Shown: positions 46,520 through 57,189 of the stretch, in pieces
How the letters are laid out: each line of letters opens with the position of its first letter
Numbering within the stretch: the stretch's first letter is position 1
NCBI RefSeq assembly: GCF_029784165.1
Contig: NC_073695.1
Coordinates: 165,714,522 to 165,778,521, forward strand
DNA: 64,000 bases
From: Wyeomyia smithii
Lineage: Eukaryota; Arthropoda; Insecta; Diptera; Culicidae
Reading direction: 5' to 3'
Made by a program: the position numbers and the translations under genes
Notes under the pieces: model-generated
The model's input: the letters and a program-made list of their open reading frames with translations, nothing else
What the model was told of the DNA's origin: nothing
Databases searched by the model: none

Positions 46520-47346
46520 TAGCTCCCATGCACTTTTCGTGTATGGGTCCCATAACAACTATGTAACTTTTCAGATCGATCGGTGAAACGCCAGATTTGC
46601 GCCCGATTTTTATAGTTTCCATACGATTTTATATGAGAAAATCCAATTTTTCAATACTTATTCTCTAGAGATGTCAAGTTGGCTCTAAAAAAAAAATATC
46701 AATACATGATATTTGTAGAAAATTTTCCTGGGAAAAACTCTTCTGAAGACCGTAAGGCACTACGATGCTTGTAGAAACAGCTATTCACCCCAAACTGATT
46801 GAATATCTGACGGGCGGCTCACCATTGAAATTTTCCAGCAACACTGCTACAGCATGCTGCTATTGCAAACTTGCTTAAGTATGAGAAATAATTTCTCGTG
46901 GAATTAATTTTCAAAGTGTGATTTTTGCTCATAGTATCTTCGGGGAAGCTTCCAAGATAAATTTAAGCGATATAATTTCTTATCACATGGTTTAATTTGC
47001 AACAGCAGCATGCTGCAGCAGTATTGCTAGTAAAATTCAATGGTGAGCCGTTCGTCAGATATTCAATCTGTCTGGGGTGAACATCTTTTTTCACAAGCAA
47101 GGTAGCGTCTTGCGGTCTTCAGAGAAGGTTTTCCCAGGAATATTTCTTATAAATATCATGTATTGATATATTTTTAGGAGCCAACTGGACATTTCTATAA
47201 ATAAAGTTTTGAAAAAGTGGTTTTTCCTATATAAAATCGTATGGAAGCTTTAAAAATCGGGCGCAAATCGGGCGTTTCACCGGTCGATCTGAAAAGTTAC
47301 ACAGTTGTTATCGGACCCATAAGAAACACGAAAAGTGCATGAGAGC
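46520..47346. repeat. Large palindrome (~830 bp fold-back)
   Basis: AGCTCCCATGCACTTTTCGT at the left faces the inverse ACGAAAAGTGCATGAGAGC at the right. Symmetry continues almost to the centre through GCGCCCGATTTTTA/TAAAAATCGGGCGC, TACATGATATTT and CAGCATGCTGC. No ORF. Transcription would give a hairpin RNA with arms of about 400 bases. Confidence 0.8.
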
Positions 47347-48625
47347 GGAAAAATAACACCATCGCTTTTCCCATATAACCGTGTCCCAGTCTAGTGTACA
47401 GGTTAAATGTTGGATTTAAAATGTGTAATAAAACTTCGGAAAAACACATATTCTTTATCACGTCTAATTACAACACTTTTCATCTACTCCTAACCTAACA
47501 TTATCACCTTGTTTATTTACATTGCTCGATTGATACTCTCGTTTGACACTGATTTGGTTCCTTTGGTTTCATCTTTGCGCGACTCTATATCATAAACATA
47601 GACTCTGATTGGCAGGTGCTTTTTTTCGATGCATCGTACGTCTCGCCTGGTATGAAGCCATCGGACTGTAAGGAAATCACAGTGTACTATGTCTTCACTG
47701 TTTTGGCACACGTGATACGTTAGCATGTGGCTATAGATTCTGTTCCAGTTGCAACGACAAAAACCGCCAAAAATATCAATTGTGTTGAAGCTAAAGAACG
47801 ATGGAAAGTGATTTTGAGATGATCGGCGTGCGACCAGACCGAACCAAGCGCCATTTTTTTTTAATTCAATCCCGGCGGGTGATGCCATATGGCATTACCT
47901 GACATTCAAACTTTGATTTTAATTTAACAATTATACTTGAAATTTTGCACGAAGAAACTATTCAGTATGGTTAGAGAAAAGATTGATCTTAAAATTGCAA
48001 TCCAGTTTGTGTCAATTGTGTTGATGACTAATAAGAGTTTGGAGTTCATTTTTTGTGGTAAAAATTGATTTCAAAGAAGAAATCATAGGTACGGAGTGGT
48101 TAAACTTTGAACGCTTTTCTTGAAATAATGTCGGGTAGGCTCCACGCCGACCTGATTTTGAAGGGATGTAATATCAAAAATTAGGTTGTGAAGTAATGGC
48201 TGCATATTATATGCAATCAATACAATCTATTGATTGTCAAACCGAAGTTAACAGTTTCATTAGTGAAAAATGCAAGTATAGTCGATAAACCATAATCAAA
48301 GTATAGATGTCAGGGGGAATAGGTTAATACAAGATCAAATGTACTGTACGTGTTGTGCTCCAACTTGTATACTTGTATGCTACACGGAGAATGCGATAAT
48401 TCTTTTTCCGTTACAGACCCTGTTCGATTTTGGCCGCCAAAAGTAAGGTATTATGGTCCTCAGTGTTGCTAACGAAGATAGCCGGAATCGGTCAACTAGC
48501 TCCGGGAATAAGGCCGGAACATGTTCCGGTAATACAATATTCATGATCGAAGCAGTGATTAGAACCGTACCAGGCCTCTAATTACTTCGAACACTTCATA
48601 TAAAGTGTCTAGATCGTCATACAAA
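47347..48625. other. Intergenic, nothing recognised
   Basis: A minus-strand open frame at 47517-47888 ends near ACCGAACCAAGCGCCATTT, a block also found near 14128, so it overlaps a dispersed repeat. No gene family was recognised. Confidence 0.35.
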
Positions 48626-49387
48626 CCAAATTTTCATTGCTGGAAACCAGCAAAATTTTGCTGATTTTTGGTGTGCTGTGTTTCCAACAAACTGTTCAGC
48701 AAAATAAAATTTGCTGATTATTCAGTAATGCCCAATTGCATAAAAGTGACAGATCGTTTGCTGTATGTTCAGTAAAACAAAATACAACTTGCTGGTTATC
48801 AGCTATGACAATTTGCTGTACATTCAGCAAAGCATAAATCAATTTACTGGTTAACCAGTTAGTTCAAGGGAACCATGTTTCCTTCAGCCACCAGCTTCCA
48901 TACACCCATCGGATCATATCCAAATTACTGTTAAACTAGAGATATATGATTATCATGTCAACTTTTAAGTTTATCTAGTCCAACAGTGACTAAGCTATGG
49001 TTTTATATCCGCTATCAAGAGCTTAGCGATGATCCCGTACCAGCTGCACAGCGATTTGGCGCGTTTTACTAATGACAGCTTGAAGTAAAATTTTTTGACA
49101 TCAATTCTTTCGCTGGATTCCAGCAAACATTCATTTACTGTTTTCTGTTCAGCAAATAGTTTTGCTGTATTTTCGCGAATCACTGAATCGATTACTGGTT
49201 TCCAGTAAATTTATCAATGAAATACTGGTTTACAGCAAAAATAAAATTACTGAACGAAATTCAGTAAATTGTAGAACTGAATTACAGCAAACTTTTGAAA
49301 AAAATGCTGTGATTCAGTAAACAAATGGTTTGCTGATACACTTTCAGCAATATACTTTGCTGAACCATAAAGAGAAATTTTGGTGTG
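48626..49387. mobile_element. CAGCAA-rich TIR element, copy B (inverted relative to A)
   Basis: It runs from CCAAATTTTCATTGCTGG to AAATTTTGGTGTG and is collinear with the reverse complement of 19319-20082, including the unique centre (GCACAGCGATTTGGCGCG). There is no ORF. Confidence 0.75.
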
Positions 49388-49740
49388 AGGCCACATGCGG
49401 ACCTATTCCGGTTATGTTCCGGATACCTCCGGATTATTGAACCAAAAACCATCAAGCGACATCTGTAACGACTTGGAATCCAAAAACCGGTCTATTAGTG
49501 GACGTATCTAGAGTCTAAGTCATCATAAACCACATAAAAAGAAAAATATAGGATGAAAAAAAAACTGTCTGTTTCTGGACGAGTTGCCAAAATCGAACGG
49601 GGCTTGTATATGAATGCGTGAATATGAAAGATTTTATGTTATTGCCTCATATGTTCAGTTTAAGAAGACTACTTGTCATTATTTTAAAAGCATTGTGTAA
49701 ATCTGATCGACTGTTCCAATTTTAGATAGATTGGAATTTC

Positions 49741-49926
49741 GGTAAGAATAGGGATACCATCCGTCCTGATTTAGCAGGACATGTCCTGATTTTGAAACCC
49801 ATTTGGAACGTCCTGATTTATTTTTCATATTTTAGCATTTGTCCTGATTTTTCTGACTGATGCCGGATATTCAAAAAAGTATCAAATTGTTCAGTACTCC
49901 GACCAAATGGTAACCCTAGGTAAGAA
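49741..49926. mobile_element. Miniature hAT element, 170 bp, 8-bp target duplication
   Basis: The element spans 49749-49918, with ends TAGGGATACCAT and ATGGTAACCCTA, flanked by GGTAAGAA on both sides. TCCTGATTT and its variants recur four times inside. Non-coding. Confidence 0.9.
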
Positions 49927-50724
49927 GTCTTTCAATTTCTAAATATTGAACACGGAGTTGCCTTTTGTCCTGCAAATTGAATGAATGTATTGTTGTTACA
50001 CAACTTAAATTTAAATTATAATTTGAAATCATTGAACAGTTCATAATGACAGTAAAACAAAAATTCTCTGTAGCCGCTTGCAGAAAGCATACGAGGTGGT
50101 CAAACTTTGAATGATATTTACTCGAAATAATGAGTTTTAGCGCCTTGTTTTGCATAAAACCTTGCAACAGAAACAAATAAAGGTGCAATAATAAAATCAT
50201 TGACTACCCAAAATACTGCGGCTCGCTTGAGAACGTCGTAATAAAACATAGGTAGTACTAAAAATCATGATGTTCTACACATCATGGTACCTACAAATGA
50301 TTCGATTTTATTTGGAAAACCATTTTTAAATATTAAAAGTGAAACCTCATTTGAAGCTTGCAAATATTTAGTAACTAATATTTACAAACAATAATTAATA
50401 TAAATTCTATGTACATGTACTCGCTACAGTTCCTTGGTATACAAAAACAACTTGAGAGCTAGGAACTGCAAACAGTTGATTGATAGAATCAAGAGATGCA
50501 TCCGAAAATTTGTCGTGAATACCGTACAACGCTCTTGTTCTGGTATTCTGACAAAGCTTCGTCGAATAGCTGGTTCTGGGACTTTCACAAATAATCATCT
50601 TGAATCTTCGAGTGCAATAAATCAGTTTTTGTTCTAGTACATCCTTTTTTAACTGCATAAGAATAAATCCAGCATTTTAGTTGTCACCAACCTTATCGTT
50701 TCAATGATTATTTTTCTTTTACAG
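49927..50724. other. Region before the second CRAL-TRIO cassette
   Basis: I searched for a first exon like 3650-3773 (ending in a PHLP-like motif plus a phase-1 donor) and found none here. 50010-50180 resembles the repeat sequence near 14200-14310. The acceptor TTCTTTTACAG precedes 50725. Confidence 0.4.
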
Positions 50725-50881
50725 AGCTCGAAAGAATCTTGTTTCTGCATTCAAATTATTTCAAGATAGAAGCCACCAAACAAACAATAGAAGCCTATTA
50801 CACGTGCAGAACACATGTTTCCATGTTCTTTGCGAAAAGAGATGTCACGAACCAAGGAACGAAGAAGGCCATGAATACCAT
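50725..50881 (+). CDS. Second CRAL-TRIO set, exon 2
   Basis: 157 nt; acceptor TTTTACAG, donor GTAAGC. It starts with two bases completing a codon from an unseen exon 1 (phase 1). Confidence 0.85.
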
Positions 50882-51668
50882 GTAAGCAATTCGCTTATCT
50901 TTTAATGCAAATATTTTTTCATCATTTTTTCTCACAGCTATGGATTGACTTTCCCTCAACGAACTAAGGAAGATTGTGTAGTATTTTACGGCGCTTTGAA
51001 GGATTTTGATCCTTCAAATTTTGATTTAGCAGAAATTTTCAAACTGTAAGACTATTTAAACTGTATCACCTAAACATGTTCTTATTTAAAATATTTACAG
51101 AATGATTTATGTTATTGATCTTAACTTTCTGGAAGAAGGTCCTGCGACAGGGTATAGAATAGTAATTGATATGAAAGGTGTTCTTTTTGGTCATGTCGCA
51201 CGCCTGGGAGTTTTACCAATTAAACATTTTTTGTACTATCTGCAAGACGCTATGCCAATTCGATTGAAAGGACTTCATTTTACTAACATTGTTCCTTTCA
51301 TGGACACCATACTGGCGTTGATAAAACCGTTCATGAAAAAAGAGTTGCTTGATATTTTGTTTCTACACACTTCAAATGAACACATGTATTCGTATGTTGG
51401 AAAAGAGTGCTTGCCAAGTGATTGTGGAGGTGATCAAGACAGTCGTGAAGTACTAATAGGTATATTAAATATTAAATATTTTGTATCTAGTTTGATAATA
51501 TAATTAATTTTAGATAAATACTACGGAAGATTAATTGAAGTAAAAGATTATTTCCTGGAGGAAGAGAAGACTCGGCGCGTTGATGAGGGGAAACGACCGG
51601 GTAAACCTAAAACAGCTATGGAAATATTTGGTGTGGATGGAAATTTCCGAAAATTAGATATAGATTAA
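50725..51668 (+). CDS. CRAL-TRIO domain protein, second set of exons 2-5
   Basis: The exons are 50725-50881 (157 nt), 50938-51045 (108), 51101-51459 (359) and 51514-51668 (155). Their phases match the first set, and the first three lengths are identical. The introns are 54-56 bp with GT-AG ends. The protein reads ELERILFLHSNYFKIEATK, YGLTFPQRTKEDCVVFYGAL, GYRIVIDMKGVLFGH, RLKGLHFTNIVPFMDTILAL and FGVDGNFRKLDID. The fragment begins with two bases of a codon, so an upstream exon must exist. None is seen within the 27 kb before it. Splicing from 3773 would give 300 aa in frame. Role as for the first gene: cytosolic carrier of a hydrophobic ligand, identity unknown. Confidence 0.88.
50938..51045 (+). 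CDS. Second CRAL-TRIO set, exon 3
   Basis: 108 nt; acceptor TTCTCACAG, donor GTAAGA. Encodes YGLTFPQRTKEDCVVFYGAL and following residues. Confidence 0.85.
51101..51459 (+). CDS. Second CRAL-TRIO set, exon 4
   Basis: 359 nt; acceptor ATTTACAG, donor GTATAT. Carries the core lipid-binding blocks GYRIVIDMKG and KGLHFTNIVPF. Confidence 0.87.
51514..51668 (+). CDS. Second CRAL-TRIO set, exon 5
   Basis: 155 nt; acceptor AATTTTAG, stop TAA at 51666-51668. One codon longer than the paralogous exon. Encodes the conserved RPGKPKTA and FGVDGNFRKLDID tail. Confidence 0.87.
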
Positions 51669-51887
51669 CAGCTTAGTTTCGAGTTTTTGTTTTAAGTTTA
51701 CATGAGAAATACTAGCCGAATGTTTGCTAGTTGAAGTTACATTTCGAAAACACAATTTGACATACACATGAATCACAAACTAAAATCGCTTCGAATCAAA
51801 ACTAATTATGCTAAACATACAAAATTAATGAACCGGGATGGTTTCTCTCATATATTTTATTTGTCTAGAATGTATTCTATAGTTTTG

Positions 51888-51893
51888 AATAAA
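51888..51893 (+). terminator. Poly(A) signal of the second CRAL-TRIO set
   Basis: AATAAA about 220 bases after the stop; another lies at 51958-51963. Confidence 0.5.
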
Positions 51894-52170
51894 TACTGTA
51901 CATATTATTTGTACAATATTTTGGAAAATCATATTTGTTTTGTTTTCAAGAAATGGAAATAAATTGAATATATCATGAAACTTACCGTGAGGACTGAGCA
52001 AAGTTTCTATAAAAAAATGTACCTTAGTGAACTCAGACTCATATTTCTCCAAAACTAGATTAAGATCCGGCATATACAAAAATTTGTCTTTGCTAGAATC
52101 TAAATATGTCTAATCTGAATAATTAAAATCTTCATCTAAACATTTCAAGTTGAAAAAATAATGAAGCGAT

Positions 52171-52316
52171 TTGGGTCCATAAGCTATACCAGTTTTTATA
52201 TATTATTTGAAAAAGCCGCGTTTTCTGAGCAAAACGTGATTTTTAAATGACGAATAAAAAGCTGCTTGAAATGTCTTAAATGACAGCCCGCCCATGTACG
52301 GTATATGGGAGAACCA
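52171..52316. mobile_element. MITE family M1, copy 3 (one arm)
   Basis: TTGGGTCCATAAGCTATACC, CAAAACGTGATTTTTAAATG and GCCCATGTACGGTATATG match the left half and centre of copy 1 (1747-1915). The right arm is missing. Confidence 0.7.
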
Positions 52317-52649
52317 CACAACCCTTGAAATATCCCCAACAAGCAACCCACTCCCTCTATTATGTCATTTGTCTTGGAATTCCTTAGTTGCAATAGGACA
52401 CCTGAAAACATGTCCAATGGCAAGAGATGGCGCTTTTTTATTAGTAGTAAAATCGAAATTTCTCCGAGTATTTTGCTCATTGACCGAGAATACAGCTATC
52501 AAATGTCTTCTATAAATTTAATTCTATCATTCTGGTACTAACTTTCACTAAATGCAACCTATTTTTATCAAAACACATGTTTTTCCTATATTCACTCCAT
52601 TGAGTCTTATCCATTGAGTCTTATTACCATTCGTACATGAGCCCGTTGT

Positions 52650-53439
52650 GTTGATTTTAGGGACGTTGCTATACCACCGATACTAATACAGAATCGATCC
52701 TTCTACTTCCGATACTCGGATATTTGGTATCGATGTTTTACCAGCGATACTTCATCCATATCGATACACACCTCTCAGTATCGAAAAAACTCAACAACCC
52801 TGTAAAGAAGAACGAACGAAGCAGAAAACTTGCTGTTTTCTGTGCCATTTTGATGCATCGTATGCATGCATGCCATCTCATCGGCAATGCCAATTTAACA
52901 GAAATATAGATTAACCTACGGGAACGATCCTTTCCTACGGTCATGCAGATCCGAAGGTAAAATCTACAGAGCCATGCAAACGGCTTTTTTCGAAAACAGG
53001 ATCAATTATTAAGGAAAAGCGTAATCGACTTTCGACTAAGTTTCTGCAGAAGCTGGTGTTTCTAGATTCAGTAAATTTATAGACCATTTTACGAACTGAC
53101 AGGTGTCACGTGTCAACAGTAGATAATTGATGATGTTGCTTTTACTAGTGTCAGCGGTTCCGAGCTTTCTGTCAAAATTTCATTCATAGATTGAGTTCAG
53201 AAACGTCTCGCAAAAAGCTCTATATAAATAGTTTAATTGAATTAAACATTTTATCTTGAGGAATAAATAATAAAAAAGAAATATGACTTATATATTGAAT
53301 GAACTGGTATCTCACAACGATACATTTAGGTATCGATACGTTAGCCTCGATACTATCGGAATATCAGTACTTGCTCTCGATGCAGGTATCGATCCTAAGT
53401 ATCGATGTTAAATGGTATTGCAACGTTCCTAGTTGATTT
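52650..53439. mobile_element. Non-autonomous hAT element, 774 bp, 8-bp target duplication
   Basis: The element spans 52658-53431, with ends TAGGGACGTTGC and GCAACGTTCCTA, flanked by GTTGATTT on both sides. GTATCGAT and CGATACT motifs recur in both subterminal regions. A copy of the M2 MITE lies inside. There is no transposase. Confidence 0.9.
53089..53223. mobile_element. MITE family M2, copy 2
   Basis: It begins ATAGACCATTTTACGAACTG and ends with GAAACGTCTCGCAAAAAGCT, matching the inverted halves of 29295-29411 with divergence. Confidence 0.6.
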
Positions 53440-54715
53440 TGACAACAGATCAAAATTAGGGCGAGAGCCGTGTGGTTGAAAGCGGATGCGCACAATACTC
53501 ATTAAGGTGGTTCAAGGTTGCAGAAAGCAAGTTATCTCTTAGAAATCTTTATACAAATTTAAAATGCAATACGATAAGCGGAGTCACCAGTAATTGACTT
53601 CCGATAAGTTTAGGATATTTAAGGGCTCGAATGGAAGCAATGAAATTTTGTTCTGGCTATTTGCTATCAAGTTTTTACATTACCATCTGACGATGAACCG
53701 CTTTAATACTCTTAGCCAAGCAACGACATCTAGTTCTGGTGTGAATGAAAAAATCGATAGTTTCAGAAATTTTTTAATAGATGGCAATACACAAACAGTT
53801 GCGCTCACTGGTGTGATTTATTAGCAAAAATTAGCGGCGGTGTCCCATTATTGGTTGAGCAAGACAACAACATTTGTCACGGGTTTGTAGATAAGCTGCT
53901 AGTAGGTATGGAAAATGTAGTAGCAGTTTTGTTTTCAACCCGTTTGAAACAAGCAAAGGTTCTAGTTTAGCTTTCGCTTATATGTTGCGTGCGATTGATT
54001 GTATGCAAGTAATAAATGTTGTATCAGAATAAAAACTATTACTGCCTTATTTTCATGTTGTGTATACTAAAATATTTTTTTTACGCCGTTTCACGCAGTT
54101 TTTTTACACGGATATTGGAATTTACGTGTTTTTTACACACGGATTTCCCAGGAAAGCCGTTTTTTACGCAGCATGTTTGTAATGTAATGGTTTTTCGAAG
54201 AAGTTTAGGGTCCCAAGCAAGAAATATTTTTTCTCTAATTGCGAAAAAAGAATATTTTTTTAAACATTTCGGCACTTAATCGCCCAAAGTGGATACCGTT
54301 CATTGAGCCATATAGGATTGAACATTGTCAAAAGATGGAAAATTGTATGGGGAATAAAAAATAAATTCTTCGTTTTATCACAGAGAACAGACATTCATGT
54401 TTATATAAAGAAATTTGAAAATCGTGTGTAAAAATTTGAATCAAAATACGTAATACACTAACGACATCTGTCTTGTGGTGCCCCAGTTGCACTGCATAAA
54501 TATTTTATCGATATCAGTGCTTGGTTTGTAAGTGACAAAAGCGCCACATAGCGGGAGCATTACCACTTAGTGGTAAATGACGGTTGCAAGTTTTTACACA
54601 TCTTTTGAAAAGAAGATGAACGTCTGTTCTCTGTGGATTTATTGCGACATTTCGCTATCACGACCTTCCTCTATAACGGCATACCAAAACTAATACTTGT
54701 CATTCTTTATTGCGG
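53440..54715. other. Intergenic, no gene recognised
   Basis: A frame at 53594-53824 has no family I recognise. Near 54077-54180, TTTTTTACACGG-type repeats recall those near 6300-6420 and 27360-27440. Confidence 0.35.
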
Positions 54716-54717
54716 TA

Positions 54718-54868
54718 CAGTCAAATCTCTCTATAACGACATTGCTAAATCTATAACGACATTCTCAACGGTACCCTCTGTTCTACATATGCAAAAATTC
54801 TTCGTATTATTGCGACATTTCGCTATAACGACAGTCCCTTGCGATGTCGCTATAAAGGGATTCGACTG
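54718..54868. mobile_element. 151-bp Tc1/mariner (pogo-like) MITE
   Basis: CAGTCAAATCTCTCTATAAC and the inverse GCTATAAAGGGATTCGACTG, flanked by TA on both sides. The CAGTCGAAxCxCxxTATA end is widespread in insect pogo/Tigger-type MITEs. Further CTATAACGAC fragments lie just upstream. Confidence 0.75.
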
Positions 54869-54870
54869 TA

Positions 54871-55951
54871 ATCTCAACCAATTTTTCAAAAATGGGTAGA
54901 TTTAGTGCAATTGAAAACGAACGTTCTAACTTTCACAGTTTTTAAAAACAAAATGATTTCATTGCAACCTGGTGGAAGTGACACCCAGGGGGAAAGGGGT
55001 GACACTCAAATTTCCCGCCCCAGGTGTCACTCGGTCACGCTACGTCACTAGAGAATAACATTGCCGAAGGCAGAATATGGCTATCTCTAACCTCTACAAA
55101 GTTATTCGTGATTCATTGCGAGAAAAAATGCAATATTTTATGTATATTTCAACAAAATTTATTTGTAATAACAATCAAATTGAATTGAATGAATTTGGGT
55201 AATTAGAGGTGAATTTCGGTGAATTGTTTTACTTTTTACAGTTTTTTGCAACTATCAGTAATGGGTTTTCCTTTTTTCGTCGGACTTTGAACCGAAACTA
55301 TTATAGTTTCCTGCTGTCTCGAGTGCTCACTCCACTAGTTCGTTTTTCACTGTTAAAGAACTCCATTTTTTCTTCGTTTCATAATAATCATTTCGTGAAA
55401 CCCTAGCTTGGTTTGAACCACGGTTTCCAAATTCTCTTATCGGATATTGTTATGTACAACATAACCTTCGATTGAAATTTTTGCTTCCATTTTTTACTTG
55501 ATTTTTGGAGGAGTAGTGTGGATTTGTCTTCAGTGTTGCGAATGTATGACTCAAAACAACGGAACTTTCTGGTTGCTTCCCGCTAACTTACCGAATCTTT
55601 GTTGTTGAACATGTTGTGTAGGGAGCGGAGCGCTTTCTTATTCATTATCTCTCTTGGACAGCCGCTACCTCTTTTCCTCTTGTGCAATATAGTGTGTGAC
55701 TATTTTTTGAAGAAGGTAAGGATTCATTCTGCGAATGTTAGTATAGAAAGGTATTGTCATTATTATCATTCTCATTTTTGAGTAGACCGTTATTCGGGCA
55801 TATGCTTTATCCAATCCTCCTATCTCCACCCTGGACTTTTTACAAAAAAAAATTGTTTATTTTTATACAACGAAAGATTTCTAAAATAATCTTTCTTTGT
55901 ATGAAAACAAACAAGCGGTGGCGGTGGCTGTGGTGGTGCCACACGCGGATT
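54871..55951. other. Intergenic, nothing recognised
   Basis: Only short frames; no repeat boundary was identified. Confidence 0.35.
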
Positions 55952-56572
55952 ATTATTTCGGAACTCTGAAGGAGTGTTTACAAAGTACGTATTGTTTGAA
56001 AGAAAGAGACTTTTCTTTTTTTGCATTCTCTTCTTTCATTTTTTGGTGCAATTCCATACGTTTTCGCGACGTTAGAACTGGAGGGCTGTTTGGTTTCAGG
56101 CAATTTCCATTTTTCTCTTGGGAGCCAAGATGTTTGTGTTACAGGAGTGTCATTTGTATTTGCCAAGGAGCTCGTTTAAGATTCGTTCCATGTATTAGAA
56201 TCTATCCGACTCTCAAAACTGTCATAAAAATATCCACCGGTTGTATCCATAAATGATTCTGAGATTTCTTGATTACTTGCATCTACAGTGATTTGTAGTT
56301 CTCCAAAGTCATAATTATTGACTTCAAATTGTGTTTCCAGCGTTCCCATCATATGGTTTGTAGGTGTGGCTCTAGATGAAAATGTCAGATAAGTGATAAA
56401 ACAAACGTCGTACATCAATACATACTTATTAATATCATCTACCGAAGCCATACTCAAATAGTCCTCGGCGATTTCGTCAACATTCAATACGTCTATGCTT
56501 CCAATTAAAACCAGAACCATTTATCAATTCTATCTCATTTTGAACCATAGAAGATACATCTCTAAGTTCATT
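55952..56572. repeat. Segmental duplicate D, copy 1
   Basis: Nearly identical to 59791-60422 over about 620 bp (a few percent differences). It carries the minus-strand ORF at 56176-56520. Its right edge joins directly to the CACACGC array. Confidence 0.85.
56176..56520 (-). CDS. Unidentified 114-aa ORF, copy 1
   Basis: It starts MVLVLIGSIDVLNVDEIAED and ends DSFESRIDSNTWNES. It is acidic, with no motif I recognise. Compared with the copy at 60017-60370 it lacks three residues (a 9-nt in-frame difference) and differs at about four positions. An in-frame continuation further along the minus strand (55978-56166) is open and basic (KNERRECKKRK). It may be part of a host gene or a transposon ORF. 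Confidence 0.3.
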   Translation of the reverse strand: MVLVLIGSIDVLNVDEIAEDYLSMASVDDINKYVLMYDVCFITYLTFSSRATPTNHMMGTLETQFEVNNYDFGELQITVDASNQEISESFMDTTGGYFYDSFESRIDSNTWNES

Positions 56573-56579
56573 ATATTGG

Positions 56580-56981
56580 TGGTGCCACACGCGCTATAAA
56601 TATGCACACACGCGCTACAGACATTCATACACGCCATAAACATACACACACGCTATATAGCAAGCAACACACGCTAGCCACACACCTTATATATTAGGGA
56701 TACACGCTTTAAATATTCACACACGTTATGTGCACACACCCTACATACGCTGGATGAAGGTGGCTTCTCAAATCACCTGGCGGTGCGAGTCTCTTTCAGT
56801 TTCGGGTTGTATTCACCCAACGGTATCTGAACCACTTCGCCTACTGCCATCGGTGTTGACGTTCGCTGCTGTTGCCTGCTGCTAGTAAACTGTTTCATAC
56901 GCTGGATGATGGTGGCTTCTAAAACCACCTGGCGGTGCCGTTGGCGATGGCGGTGGTGGTGGTGGTGGCGGTGGCGGAGGC

Positions 56982-57013
<32 letters not shown>

Positions 57014-57189
57014 TTGCGGTGGTGGTGCCACACACGCTATAAACATGCACACACGCGCTACAGACGTGCATACACGCCATAAACATACACACACGCTATA
57101 TAGCAAGCCACACACGCTAGCCACACACCTTATATATTAGGGACACACGCTACGATTATTCACACACGTGATGTGCACACACCCTATAT
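56580..57189. repeat. CACACGC array with partial promoter-block copies and a GGT/GGC run
   Basis: CACACGCTATATAGCAAGCC-type units (56580-56760 and 57027-57180) surround a shortened copy of the promoter-block downstream part (about 56750-56890) and a GGTGGC trinucleotide run. The arrangement suggests unequal exchange. Confidence 0.75.
56938..57025 (+). repeat. GGT/GGC trinucleotide repeat
   Basis: About 28 consecutive GGT or GGC triplets. On the minus strand it produces a meaningless polyproline frame. Confidence 0.95.

Noticed and set aside
56882..57124. Minus-strand polyproline protein
   Set aside because: It is produced by the GGT/GGC trinucleotide run.
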